Positions 23,669 through 32,515 are shown, numbered from the stretch's first letter. The stretch is DNA of 38,549 nt from Pseudomonas viridiflava (GCF_900589395.1 NZ_UUIS01000012.1:1-38549), one strand, 5' to 3'. The notes: generated by a model not told the origin, from the sequence alone. Program-made: numbers and translations.

Positions 23669-26660
23669 GCATGACGCCACACTGATCCACCGTCCGGCGC
23701 TGACCGGGCAGCAGCAGGTCGAGGGCCTGTGGTGGCCGGCCGAGCGCTTCACCGAGCAGCAATGCGCGCGCCTGATCGTGCAGCACTGGCAGACCGGCGC
23801 CCGTGCCTTTCGCTTTGCCGACGGCCACCTGTTGTACTGGCGCCAGCCGCTGTGGCTGCACTGCGACACCCTGGCCGGCTGGCCGTTGATCCGCCAGGGG
23901 CGCGGCTTGTGTTCGGCGCCGTTGACCGAGCAGGAGCGGGCGCACCTGCCGACCGCCGACCTGTGGCTGGTGCGCGGCAACCAGGTCAGCGCCTTGCACC
24001 TGCGTGACGCCACGACGCTGGCGCCGGGTGACTGGCTGGCGATCAGCGATTATCCCCTGCATGAAACCTTCGATTGCCGCAGCACCCTGCCGGAACCGGA
24101 GCTGGAGCCCCTGGGGATTGCCAGTGATCTACGTGACATCCTTGGCGATGCCGTGGGCCCGGCCAGCCCCGAGCGCGAAGGGGTGATGCAAGCCTTGCAG
24201 GCGCGCCAGCGCCCGGCGCCGGACAGCCGGCCGTCCGCCCAGTCCGCACCCGCCGCGCACAGGGACCCCTGGCGTGCGCCGAGTGGCCCGTATCCCGATT
24301 GGCTGAAGATGGCCGTGTTTCTCGGGCTGGTGATGCTGATATCGGCGCTGGCCGCGCAGTTCGATCAAGCACGCCCCTCAGGTTCCGTGAGCATCGGCGC
24401 GGTGTTGATCGGCCTGCTCATCGGCGCCGTGCTGTTCACGCTGTTGCTGATGGGCATCCGCAAACTGCTGCGCCAGCGTGACGTGCCGGTCCGCCAGGGC
24501 GGTGCACCAGGCTCGGCAAAAGCCTCGCTACACGCCCGGCAACACGCGGCGCAACAAGCGGCTGCCAATGATCCGGCGCCATCGGGCAATACGCCATCGG
24601 GTAATGCGGCGCCAGCGCTGGCGCCACGTGCGCGTCAAGGCTGGCACAAGCCGGCCACCTGGCGGCGCTGGCTGACGCGCCTGACCCGGCATTCACGCTT
24701 GTCCGGGTTGTACGGAAAGCGCCAGGCGGCCTATGTGCAGCGCATGCTGGCCATGTTCGAGGACGGCGATCTGCAGGAAGCCTTGCGCCATGCCATTCCC
24801 ATCGGCAGCGGGCAGGGTGCCACCGAGCAATCCTTCGGCACGCCGCAGCGCCGCGATGAACTGAAGCTCAGCCAGCACACCGGGCCCGGACGCGCGATGC
24901 TGTTCGAAGAAGACATGGAGGCGCACCTCAAGCAGTTGTACCGCCAGGCCTTCGAGCGCCTGGACCGCGAGGGCCGGGTCGAGGAGGCGGTGTTTGTCCT
25001 GGCCGAGCTGCTCAAGGTGCGCCAGGAAGCGCTGGATTACCTGGAAAAGCATGGGCGCCATCAACAAGCGGCCGAGCTGGCGCTGGGCTGGGACATGCCG
25101 GCGGCGATGATCGTGCGCCTGCTGTGCCTGGCCGGTGACTGGCAGCGGGCCTTGCTGGTGGCCCGGCGCGACGATGCCTTTGCCGAGGCGGTGCCGATGC
25201 TGCAGGGCAAGTGGCCCGAGCAGGCCGACCGTTTGCGCCTGGAGTGGGCGCAGGCTCTGACCGGCAAGGGTTTGTGGTTGCAAGCGGTGGATGTGATCTG
25301 GAGCCTGCCGGAGGAACGTCCGCGGGCGGCGCAATGGCTGCTCGATGCCGAGGCGGCCGGTGGACGCCTGGCCATCGGCGCGCTGGTCAAGCGCGCCATC
25401 CTGTTACCCGACACCCTGGCCAGCTATGGCGCCTGGGTGGAACAACTGCGTGACGACCCACAACGCTACGCCGAGCGCGCCGCGCTGGCCGAGGCGCTGT
25501 TGCAGCATCAGGATCAACAGGCTGCCCTGGCCTGGCTCAGTGGCGCGACGGTCCACGCGATCCTGGCTGACCAGTCCTGCGGTCATACGCGCCTGACCCA
25601 GAGCCAGTTGCAAACGCTGATGAAAATGAGCCAGGACCCGCTGTTGCAGGCCGACCTGCCGGCCAGGTTGCTGATGCCGGCGGCCCGCATGTCTCTGGAC
25701 AAAGTGACCGACACGCAGGAGTGGACGGCGCCGCACGCGGGCAGTCGGGCGATCCTGGACGCCGCGGTGCTGGACGATGGTCGTTACCTGCTGGCCCTCG
25801 GTGAAGCCGGGGCGGCGGTGATTGATGCCATTGGCAAGACGCTGTTTCATTTCGCGGTGCCGGCGCAGGAGCTGGTCATTGCCCACAGCCGGCAAGTGGC
25901 CCTGGCGCTGGCCCGGCACGATGGCGTGTGGCGCATCAGCAAGCTGGACCTGGTCAATCGCACCGCCAAAGACCTGGGCGTGCTGATGTTCAATGTCCAT
26001 GCGCGCTCGTTCGATGGCACGGCCTGGACCATCGGTCGCGACAAGCAGGTCCGGGTGGTGGATGTGGACCATGGCTTTGCCACGCTCTGGCATGTCAGCG
26101 ACCTGCCGGGGAGGATCATCTGCCTGCGCGAGGACACAAAACACGAGCACTGGTGGCTGTACAACTCCGATGGCGATAATCAGTTCTGGCACTACACCTT
26201 GCCCGAGCGCCGGCTGACCAGGCGTGAACCGATGCCGGCGCGGATCCACGAAGACAGCGACCAGGTGTTCTGCTTCGATGGCCAGTTCCTGGAGTACCGC
26301 CTCAAGCACGTCGACACCGGTGCCCCCATCCTCTTGCTGGAGGAGGGCCACGACCGCAAGGGCTATCGCCTCCCGGACCTGGACGAAACCAGCGCCGAGC
26401 ATGACAGCGATGCCATTCTTCTCAAGGCCTCCACGCACTGGCTGCTGGTGGCTTATGTCAACGGCGACCGGCAGAGTGCCTGGCATGTGATCCATCGCGA
26501 CAGTGACCGCCTGTGTGCCCGGCTGCAGTGGCCGCAGCATGACCTGTACGAAGTGACCGTGCGCAATAGTGGCGATGACTGGTTGCTCTTTGATGGGGAG
26601 GGGCGGTTCACCCATTTCAAGATCGATGAAGGTTGCCAGCGCAACCTTTCGATCAATTGA
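23661..26660 (+). CDS. bpX6 and beta-propeller membrane protein
   Basis: This is the 999-residue large component. The N-terminal 150 residues fit the bpX6 region (GLWWPAERFTEQQCARLIVQ). Two membrane helices follow (about 216-233 and 244-266), then a proline/alanine-rich linker, a helical repeat-like section (about 420-650) and a C-terminal beta-propeller (about 690-990). ATG at 23661 has AAGGAA seven bases upstream and overlaps the previous gene by eight bases. An ATG at 23640 has no usable ribosome binding site. It may anchor the system at the inner membrane. It ends before a large REP-rich gap. Confidence 0.7.
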   Translation: MPEHDATLIHRPALTGQQQVEGLWWPAERFTEQQCARLIVQHWQTGARAFRFADGHLLYWRQPLWLHCDTLAGWPLIRQGRGLCSAPLTEQERAHLPTADLWLVRGNQVSALHLRDATTLAPGDWLAISDYPLHETFDCRSTLPEPELEPLGIASDLRDILGDAVGPASPEREGVMQALQARQRPAPDSRPSAQSAPAAHRDPWRAPSGPYPDWLKMAVFLGLVMLISALAAQFDQARPSGSVSIGAVLIGLLIGAVLFTLLLMGIRKLLRQRDVPVRQGGAPGSAKASLHARQHAAQQAAANDPAPSGNTPSGNAAPALAPRARQGWHKPATWRRWLTRLTRHSRLSGLYGKRQAAYVQRMLAMFEDGDLQEALRHAIPIGSGQGATEQSFGTPQRRDELKLSQHTGPGRAMLFEEDMEAHLKQLYRQAFERLDREGRVEEAVFVLAELLKVRQEALDYLEKHGRHQQAAELALGWDMPAAMIVRLLCLAGDWQRALLVARRDDAFAEAVPMLQGKWPEQADRLRLEWAQALTGKGLWLQAVDVIWSLPEERPRAAQWLLDAEAAGGRLAIGALVKRAILLPDTLASYGAWVEQLRDDPQRYAERAALAEALLQHQDQQAALAWLSGATVHAILADQSCGHTRLTQSQLQTLMKMSQDPLLQADLPARLLMPAARMSLDKVTDTQEWTAPHAGSRAILDAAVLDDGRYLLALGEAGAAVIDAIGKTLFHFAVPAQELVIAHSRQVALALARHDGVWRISKLDLVNRTAKDLGVLMFNVHARSFDGTAWTIGRDKQVRVVDVDHGFATLWHVSDLPGRIICLREDTKHEHWWLYNSDGDNQFWHYTLPERRLTRREPMPARIHEDSDQVFCFDGQFLEYRLKHVDTGAPILLLEEGHDRKGYRLPDLDETSAEHDSDAILLKASTHWLLVAYVNGDRQSAWHVIHRDSDRLCARLQWPQHDLYEVTVRNSGDDWLLFDGEGRFTHFKIDEGCQRNLSIN

Positions 26661-26730
26661 ACCGCCACGTACTGGTAATGCCGATCAGCCAGGCTGGTTT
26701 TCACCCGGTTTTTCGTCTGGCACTGGAATT

Positions 26731-26749
26731 GTGGGAGGCCGCCTCCCAC
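26731..26749. repeat. perfect 19-bp palindrome
   Basis: GTGGGAGGCCGCCTCCCAC is a perfect palindrome with a one-base centre, formed from two REP heads. It lies 70 nt after the ternary system and may act as a mRNA 3' structure; no T-run follows. Confidence 0.75.
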
Positions 26750-26790
26750 AGTCTGGTGCCAAGCCCGAAATTCAGTGTCACATCAAACCG

Positions 26791-26994
26791 GTGGGAGGCG
26801 GCTTGCCGGCGAAGAGGCCAGTAACATCGACACATCTGCTGCATCTGTGCTGATTGGCCTTACCCCGTAGGAGCGACCAGCGAATGCAGGCTGTCAGGCA
26901 CTGAAGATAGTGAATCTACCGACCCTTTCGCGACCGCTGGTCGCTCCTGCAGGATTGGCGTAAGGGCCGTCATCGCCGGCAAGCCGCCTCCCAC
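26791..26994. repeat. nested REP element with outer and inner inverted repeats
   Basis: The outer pair is GTGGGAGGCGGCTTGCCGGC at 26791 and its perfect complement ending at 26994 (21 bp each). Inside, a second inverted pair, AGGAGCGACCAGCG at 26869-26882 and its complement at 26935-26948, belongs to another REP type. Thus one REP doublet lies inside another. This covers most of the 483-bp gap between the ternary system and the acyltransferase. No gene is seen in the gap. Confidence 0.8.
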
Positions 26995-27143
26995 AACAGC
27001 GCCCTGCGTTCGACGAAATTCAGCTAACTGACTGGCATTACCCTGCAGCGTTGAGTGCGGCAGGATCGTAGCCTTTGGCTATGCTCAGGACTCATGAATC
27101 TGGCAGTACCGGCACAGCGTCGGTCAGTGATGGGGCGTGGCGC

Positions 27144-28235
27144 ATGGAGCGGTTGTTTTCCCTGCAGGGGCTCAGGGGCCTGGCGGTGCTGGGCGTGGTG
27201 CTGTTTCACATGACCTCGGTCGAGGCCCGATACTCAGGCGGCGACCGGCTGCTGCCGGGGTTCCTGGATTTCTTCCAGCTGGGCGTCGACCTGTTTTTCG
27301 TCATCAGCGGCTTTGTGATGGTGATCGTCAGTCGCGGACGCTTTCAGGACAGCGTCCAGGCGCAGCGCTTTGTGTTCAACCGGGTCTCGCGCATCTACCC
27401 CACCTATTGGCTGTACTTCTTCATCACCCTGGCGGTGTACCTGGTGCAACCGGGCATGGTCAACAGCGGCCATGGTGATTCCAACCTGCTGCGCTCGTTC
27501 CTGTTGCTGCCCAGCGACAAGGTGCTGCTGGTGATGGTTGCCTGGTCGCTGGTGTTCGAACTGTGGTTCTACCTGGTGTTCAGCGGCTTTCTGCCGTGGC
27601 GCGAGCGCTGCCTGCCAGGCTTGCTGGCGGTCTGGGCCTTGTTGCTGGTGGGGTTCAATGCGCTGCAGGCGTGGCAGGACTATTCGCCCCTGGTGCAGAT
27701 CATCGTGCACCCCTATGCGCTGGAATTCATCGCCGGCGCGGCCCTGGCGCTGTTTTTCTACAGCCCTCATAGCGCCAGGATCCCTGACCGTGTCGTGTGG
27801 GCCCTGCTAGGGCTGACCACGCTGGTGGGCATGCCGCTGATCGGCTTTTTCCATCTGTTCGAAGGGCATGGCCTGGCACGCATGCTGGCGGTGGGCGTGA
27901 CCTTCGGTGGGCTGGTGCTGAGCCTGGCGCTGCTGGAGCGCCGTGGCCGGCTGCAGATGAGCCGGATGCTGGTGGCGGTGGGTGACATGTCCTACACCGT
28001 TTACCTGTCGCACCTGCTGGTGTTGGGGGTGATCGGGCGAGTGTGGGCCTGGCTGGGACCCTGGCCTGACAGCTACCTGGACAACCTGGCCTTTGCCCTG
28101 CTGATGATGGCTGCCGTGCTGTGCTATGGCTGGGTCGGCTACCGGCTTTTTGAAAAGCCGGTGCTCGACCGGGCCAACGCTTTGTGCAAGCGTCATTTCA
28201 GTCCGCTGCGCCGGCCGGCGGTGCATCGCCACTGA
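27144..28235 (+). CDS. acyltransferase family 3 (OafA/YrhL-like)
   Basis: This integral-membrane acyltransferase of 363 residues has about ten hydrophobic segments and the conserved start LQGLRGLAVLGVVLFHMTS with the catalytic-type histidine near residue 22. Such enzymes acetylate or acylate O-antigen, exopolysaccharide or other sugars. The ATG at 27144 places the N-terminus close to that motif; a longer frame from 27081 has a poor ribosome binding site. Its 3' end overlaps the convergent small gene by 38 bp. The substrate is unknown. Confidence 0.82.
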   Translation: MERLFSLQGLRGLAVLGVVLFHMTSVEARYSGGDRLLPGFLDFFQLGVDLFFVISGFVMVIVSRGRFQDSVQAQRFVFNRVSRIYPTYWLYFFITLAVYLVQPGMVNSGHGDSNLLRSFLLLPSDKVLLVMVAWSLVFELWFYLVFSGFLPWRERCLPGLLAVWALLLVGFNALQAWQDYSPLVQIIVHPYALEFIAGAALALFFYSPHSARIPDRVVWALLGLTTLVGMPLIGFFHLFEGHGLARMLAVGVTFGGLVLSLALLERRGRLQMSRMLVAVGDMSYTVYLSHLLVLGVIGRVWAWLGPWPDSYLDNLAFALLMMAAVLCYGWVGYRLFEKPVLDRANALCKRHFSPLRRPAVHRH

Positions 28236-28617
28236 AGGGGGCGTCGACTATATGCGCTGGCAGCACGCGTCGAATGCGTCGTTCCGAATGGTAGGCGCCC
28301 TCGTCGTTGTGCCGTAGGTACAGGCGCCCGCAGGTGATGCAGGCCCACACGCCACACTGGTTATAAGGGTAATGGCGCGGGGCGATCGGTGCATCAGGCG
28401 ACCAGTAGGAGGTCTTGGCCGGGTGATATTCATCCAGGGTCGATTCGTCCCTGAGTTCCCGGGCCAGGGTGCCTACCCGGGTGAACTGGTCTTCGTGGTA
28501 AGTGGCCGGCCAGCCACTCCAGCCAGTCAGGTCGCGTTCCAGGCATACGCAAGCGAGGTTGTGCGCCAGCGGCTCCTGCGCCTCGTGGACCAGGCGTTCA
28601 GCATCGTAGACCATCAT
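28198..28617 (-). CDS. conserved-looking small cysteine protein, function unknown
   Basis: I do not recognise this 139-residue protein. It has an ACVCLERDLTGWSGW segment near residue 22 and NQCGVWACITCGRLYLRHND near 86, so paired cysteines could bind a metal. GAGGTC before the ATG overlaps the stop of the aminotransferase, indicating co-translation with it. It is the last gene of the minus-strand operon and overlaps the acyltransferase end on the opposite strand. Confidence 0.65.
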   Translation of the reverse strand: MMVYDAERLVHEAQEPLAHNLACVCLERDLTGWSGWPATYHEDQFTRVGTLARELRDESTLDEYHPAKTSYWSPDAPIAPRHYPYNQCGVWACITCGRLYLRHNDEGAYHSERRIRRVLPAHIVDAPFSGDAPPAGAAD

Positions 28618-28628
28618 GGCGATTGACC

Positions 28629-29888
28629 TCAGTGATCGGCAGCCGGGGCTGCGCAGGCAAGTTGAACGGCATGGGCAATGATTCTGGCCGCCGTCACCAC
28701 CTGTTCAAGCGACAGGTGGGACGGGGCGATCCGCAAGTGACGGCCCTGTCTATCAATACCATGACAATGGGTGGCACCGGCAGGGGTCATGCTCACACCG
28801 GCCTGGCCGGCCAGCTCCACCACCTGTGCAGCGCGCCCGTGCGGCACCTGCAAGGCAATGAAATAGCCGCCACCGGGGCTTGACCAACTGACCTGTTCGA
28901 TCCCGCTCAGATGCTGGTCGAAGATGCGCTCGACCTGTGCGAACTTTTCCTGCAACAGATGCCCCTGTTGCTGCATGTGCCGGCGCACGGTGTCAGGGTC
29001 CTTGAAGAACAGCAGATGACGCACCTGATTGACCTTGTCGGGGCCGATGGTCTTGTGCGTGCGACATTCGAGCCACCAGCGCAGCATCGCCTGGCTGGCA
29101 CCGAAAAAGGCAAGGCCCGCACCGGGAATCAGCATCTTCGAGGTCGAGGCAAAGGCCAGGACCCGGTCCGGGTGGCCGGCCTGTGCACAGGCTGTGTGGA
29201 TAGCGCTGTTGTCGTCAGCGGGCGATGGCCCGGCAAAGTCGTGCATGGCATAGGCGTTGTCCCAGAACAGCCTGAAGTCCCTGGCTGCCGCCGGCATGAC
29301 GGCAAGGCGTGTGACCACTTGCGGGGTGTAGACGGCGCCGTTGGGGTTGGCGTGCCGGGGAACGCACCACATGCCCTTGATCGTCGGATCGCTGGCGACC
29401 AGGCGTTCGACTTCGTTCATGTCGGGCCCGTGTTCGGTCATCGCCACTGACACCATGTCGATCCCGTAATACTCGCAGATGGAAAAGTGCCGGTCGTAGC
29501 CAGGCTCCGGACAGATGAACCGCACCCTGTCAGCCCGGCCCCAGGCGGGGCTTGCGGGAAAACCGCGTACCCAGGCGTGCCCGAGGGTCTCGTGCATCAG
29601 CGCCAGGCTCGAGTTCTCGCCCACCGCCACCTGCTCGCCAGGCAGGCCCAGCAGCAGCGGGCCAAACAGGTCCCGGACCTCGCGCAGCCCCTGCAGCCCG
29701 CCATAATTGAGCCAGTCCTGGCCATCGGCGGCACAGAAGGCCTGCTCGCCCGGCAGGCTGAGAAAGGGCCGTGACAGCGCCACCTGTTCGGCAGAGGGCA
29801 GGCCACGGGTCATGTTCAGCGATGGCGGTTGTGCACAGAGTGCGGCATGACGTGCGCGCAAGGTGTTCAGGCAGGTAAGGGGCGGCAT
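28629..29888 (-). CDS. PLP-dependent aminotransferase (class Ic-like)
   Basis: This fold-type I aminotransferase of 419 residues has the PLP lysine K251 (ASTSKMLIPGAG), the N181 region (HANPNGAVY) and D210 (WDNAYAMHDF). It resembles the type Ic aspartate aminotransferases (Aminotran_MocR domain) rather than classic AspC. AGGAG lies six bases before the ATG, which is one nucleotide after the azlD stop. With an amino-acid exporter upstream, it may make the exported amino acid, or supply its keto acid. The substrate is not known. Confidence 0.83.
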   Translation of the reverse strand: MPPLTCLNTLRARHAALCAQPPSLNMTRGLPSAEQVALSRPFLSLPGEQAFCAADGQDWLNYGGLQGLREVRDLFGPLLLGLPGEQVAVGENSSLALMHETLGHAWVRGFPASPAWGRADRVRFICPEPGYDRHFSICEYYGIDMVSVAMTEHGPDMNEVERLVASDPTIKGMWCVPRHANPNGAVYTPQVVTRLAVMPAAARDFRLFWDNAYAMHDFAGPSPADDNSAIHTACAQAGHPDRVLAFASTSKMLIPGAGLAFFGASQAMLRWWLECRTHKTIGPDKVNQVRHLLFFKDPDTVRRHMQQQGHLLQEKFAQVERIFDQHLSGIEQVSWSSPGGGYFIALQVPHGRAAQVVELAGQAGVSMTPAGATHCHGIDRQGRHLRIAPSHLSLEQVVTAARIIAHAVQLACAAPAADH

Positions 29889-29889
29889 A

Positions 29890-30234
29890 TCAGACTCCTG
29901 TCAGCGCGGTGATCAGCATGAAGAACGTCAGGGACACGAACAGCGTGCGGAATACACCGCGGTAGCGGGCAGCCACGATCACGGCCACCGCCAGCGTCGC
30001 CAGGCAAATCAGGGTCGAGGCATCATCGAAATGCCCTTGCCAGTCGCTGTACCAGGCGTCTCCCAGCAGTGCCGAGTAAATGATCCCGCCCATCACGGCA
30101 AAGGCCGCATAGCTCAGAAAACGCCAGGCAAGGCTTTGCTCGGTCAGTGGAAACCGGTGAAAGAACAGGATCGGCAGCGCGCGCAGCGCATAGGAGCCCA
30201 GTGCGGCGATCAGAATCAGGGTCCAGTGGCTCAT
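29890..30234 (-). CDS. azlD: AzlD-family exporter subunit
   Basis: This 114-residue AzlD-family membrane protein is the small subunit of the branched-chain amino-acid exporter family, with about four hydrophobic segments (ILIAALGSYALRALPILFF). ATG overlaps the azlC stop by four bases. The longer frame from 30630 is an alternate reading of azlC and is not real. Confidence 0.85.
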   Translation of the reverse strand: MSHWTLILIAALGSYALRALPILFFHRFPLTEQSLAWRFLSYAAFAVMGGIIYSALLGDAWYSDWQGHFDDASTLICLATLAVAVIVAARYRGVFRTLFVSLTFFMLITALTGV

Positions 30235-30965
30235 GGTGCATGCCTTGCCTTGAGGGCATCGAATGCCAGCATCAGGCCGGCCAGCACAAAGGGCACCACG
30301 AAGATCTGGTACTCCTGCAGGAAGCGCCCGGCCACCGGGGTCAGGGCAAAACCGGCCATGGTGACCAGCAGGGGCTTGAGTTTTGGCCAGCTCAGCGCGG
30401 CCAGTGCCGTGAAATGCACGGGCAGGATGATGCCGATCACGGCCTTGAGGTACGGGCCCTGCTCGGTACTGATCCAGAAGCCGGCGACCGTGGCGATCAC
30501 GGCCACGCTCAGGGTGCTGACCCCGCAGCCCAGGTAATAGCCGTGCAGGTTGTCGATCTTGTCTTTCTTGCCTGTGGAGAGAGTAAAGGTCGAGATCGAC
30601 AGCAACTGCGCGCAGAGCAGTGATTTCCACAGCGGCACGCCCTTGAAGTGCTCTGCCAGCACCGACGACATGATGACAAAGCGGAAGTTGACCACCAGGG
30701 TCGTGAGCAGGATGGACATCACTGTCAGGCTGACGCCGTGCTGGGTCAGGAACACCTGCAAGGGCGCGGCATGTACGGTCAACGTCATCACCATGGCCTG
30801 CAAGGCAGTGAAGCCTGCTTCGCTGCTGGCGGCACCAATGGAAAAAAACAGAAACACAAAGGTCAGGCTGACCGGCGAAGCATCAATGCACCCTTCAATA
30901 AACGCCGGCCTCTTTCGGCACGTCATGGGTGTATTTATAAGTGATGTTTCAGTGTTGTCACTCAT
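30231..30965 (-). CDS. azlC: AzlC-family exporter subunit
   Basis: This AzlC-family membrane protein of 244 residues has about six hydrophobic segments. AzlC and AzlD (together BrnFE/YgaZH-like) export branched-chain amino acids and analogues. The ATG at 30965 follows GAGGATTTATTC. A frame from 31007 would add 14 residues and read through the hairpin. It is downstream of the TIM-barrel gene and overlaps azlD by four bases. Confidence 0.85.
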   Translation of the reverse strand: MSDNTETSLINTPMTCRKRPAFIEGCIDASPVSLTFVFLFFSIGAASSEAGFTALQAMVMTLTVHAAPLQVFLTQHGVSLTVMSILLTTLVVNFRFVIMSSVLAEHFKGVPLWKSLLCAQLLSISTFTLSTGKKDKIDNLHGYYLGCGVSTLSVAVIATVAGFWISTEQGPYLKAVIGIILPVHFTALAALSWPKLKPLLVTMAGFALTPVAGRFLQEYQIFVVPFVLAGLMLAFDALKARHAP

Positions 30966-30979
30966 GAATAAATCCTCGG

Positions 30980-31008
30980 ATTGCCGGCGACTATCAATCG
31001 CCGGCAAT
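30980..31008 (-). other. intercistronic hairpin before azlC
   Basis: ATTGCCGGCGA and its perfect complement TCGCCGGCAAT, 7 nt apart, lie between the TIM-barrel gene and azlC. No T-run follows, so it is probably an mRNA stabiliser or attenuator rather than a terminator. The azlC ribosome binding site is just after it. Confidence 0.6.
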
Positions 31009-31025
31009 GTAATGCTTATTGAACT

Positions 31026-31889
31026 TTAATGGTGCGCAAGGCTGTTCAGGAAGTTCACGCTTTTAAGTAACGTGGCGCCACGTGTTTCAAAGCCGATCGT
31101 GCCGTGCCAGCCGGTGCGTTCAATCGCGGCCAGCAGCGCCGGAAAGTCGAGCGTGCCGCGACCCAGGGGAGAGTGAGCATCGCGGTCACCCTTGTTGTCG
31201 CTGAACGACATGCCCCTGACACGCGCATTGAACTTGTTGAAAAAGGACAGGGGATCGCCCTGGTTGACGTAGGCGTGGGAAACATCGAGGAACAAGTGCA
31301 GGTCAGGCACGTCAGCCAGCACCGCTTCGACTTCGTCCTCGGTGGTGCAGATGTAATAGAAAGGGTGGAACCGGGTGTAGTTGCACAGGTTCTCCAGCCA
31401 GATTTCGACCCCCCGCGCCCGGCCATAGGCGACCAGTTGTTGCAGGTTGTCGATCAGGTGGCGCAGCCCGATGCCACACGCCTCGCGCACCAGGCGTGGC
31501 TCTACGATGCCGCCACCATGGACGATCAGCGGAACGCCGCCCAGGGCCTGGCACAGGTCGACTTCCTGCTTGACGTAGTCCAGCGCGCTGCTGGCCAGGG
31601 CTTTGACATCGCTGCCCAGAGGCGCCTTGAAGTTGCCATGGTAGATGGGCTGCATGCCGGTGACCTGCATCAGCTCGATCAGGGCTGCGAGACGCTCGGT
31701 CTTGAAGTCGTCGGGCCGTTCGCCCTCCAGGCTGCCATCGATGTACCAGTGGGAATAGCCTTCTTCGCGGGCCGCCAGCAGGCCGGTTTCGGCGGACAGA
31801 TAGTTTTGTTGCGCGGCCGCTGTCATGAACATCGGCCAGTCTGATACAAGGGGCGAAGTTGTGAGTGCAGGGGGGGCTGTTATCGTCAT
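31026..31889 (-). CDS. sugar phosphate isomerase/epimerase-like TIM barrel
   Basis: This 287-residue protein of the AP-endonuclease-2/xylose-isomerase-like TIM-barrel family has likely metal ligands E166 (WLENL), D202 and H205 (LDVSHAY), and E268 (GFETRG). H124 (IVHGGG) also fits. GGAG precedes the ATG. Such enzymes isomerise sugars or inositol derivatives, or act in metabolite biosynthesis. It is first in the operon with azlC, azlD and an aminotransferase, which is an unusual combination. Confidence 0.78.
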   Translation of the reverse strand: MTITAPPALTTSPLVSDWPMFMTAAAQQNYLSAETGLLAAREEGYSHWYIDGSLEGERPDDFKTERLAALIELMQVTGMQPIYHGNFKAPLGSDVKALASSALDYVKQEVDLCQALGGVPLIVHGGGIVEPRLVREACGIGLRHLIDNLQQLVAYGRARGVEIWLENLCNYTRFHPFYYICTTEDEVEAVLADVPDLHLFLDVSHAYVNQGDPLSFFNKFNARVRGMSFSDNKGDRDAHSPLGRGTLDFPALLAAIERTGWHGTIGFETRGATLLKSVNFLNSLAHH

Positions 31890-32263
31890 CCGTTATCTCC
31901 GTTTTATTGTTGTTGACTGTCCATGGGTTTAATAACAATCCATCAAGCGTGTGCGCGTGCAGTCACTGTGTTGAAAGCGGCTGTGCAGAGTACGTGCAAC
32001 AAGCAGGGGTGTAATGGGGCGTGGCGTGACGGTGTGACTTGGTGTGCAATCAAAGTATGCGCTGGATCGGCTTGTTTTCAAGCCAGGCCAGCAGGCGCAG
32101 TGTGTAGGAAAATGCCTTGTTTCAAATTCGGCCTTGAATAATGTGATCCCATTTGTTGGGCAGTGCGTAGACGTCAGGGTGTCGGGCCTCGACGCTCTAC
32201 GCCACTGCGCCTAGAATGAACGGGTCACTGGCCCCATTCACCTGTTACTGCGAGCCCGTTCCC
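31890..32263. other. intergenic region, likely divergent promoters
   Basis: The 374-bp gap between the divergent TIM-barrel gene and the glutaredoxin-like gene holds the promoters of both. The stretch 32105-32160 is less GC-rich than average. An imperfect inverted repeat (32160-32175 with 32191-32208) can form a hairpin shortly before the glutaredoxin-like gene. No coding region or known operator is convincing. Confidence 0.5.
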
Positions 32264-32515
32264 ATGCCACCCGAATGCCAATTGTTCAGCAAACCCGGAT
32301 GCCACCTGTGCGAAGTGGCCGAAGGGTTGCTGTTGCCACTGGTCGAGTACGGTCTGATGGTCGAATTGGTGGACATCGCCGACGACCCGTTGCTGCTTGA
32401 GTATTACGACCTGCGGATACCGGTGTTGCGCCGGGTCGACACGGGCGCCGAGCTGGACTGGCCGTTCGATGTCGACCAGGTGGCCGCTTTCCTGAGCTGG
32501 CCCTGCGACCGTTGA
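32264..32515 (+). CDS. glutaredoxin-like protein (DUF836)
   Basis: This small 83-residue protein has a thioredoxin/glutaredoxin-fold core: LFSKPGCHLCEVAEGLL with a CxxC pair, then a beta-alpha-beta section (VELVDIADDPLLLEYYDLRI) and the cis-proline IPVLR. It matches the DUF836 family. The ATG at 32264 is preferred because family members start just before the CxxC; the frame from 32216 is possible. The stop (32513-32515) overlaps the TTG start of pcaQ. Confidence 0.75.
   Translation: MPPECQLFSKPGCHLCEVAEGLLLPLVEYGLMVELVDIADDPLLLEYYDLRIPVLRRVDTGAELDWPFDVDQVAAFLSWPCDR

Noticed and set aside
25404..26615. A 403-codon antisense frame in the bpX6 gene
   Set aside because: It lies wholly in the coding region of the large propeller protein and shows no domain.
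29890..30630. A 246-residue version of AzlD
   Set aside because: The first 132 residues are an out-of-frame reading of azlC; the real AzlD starts at 30234 with the ATGA overlap.
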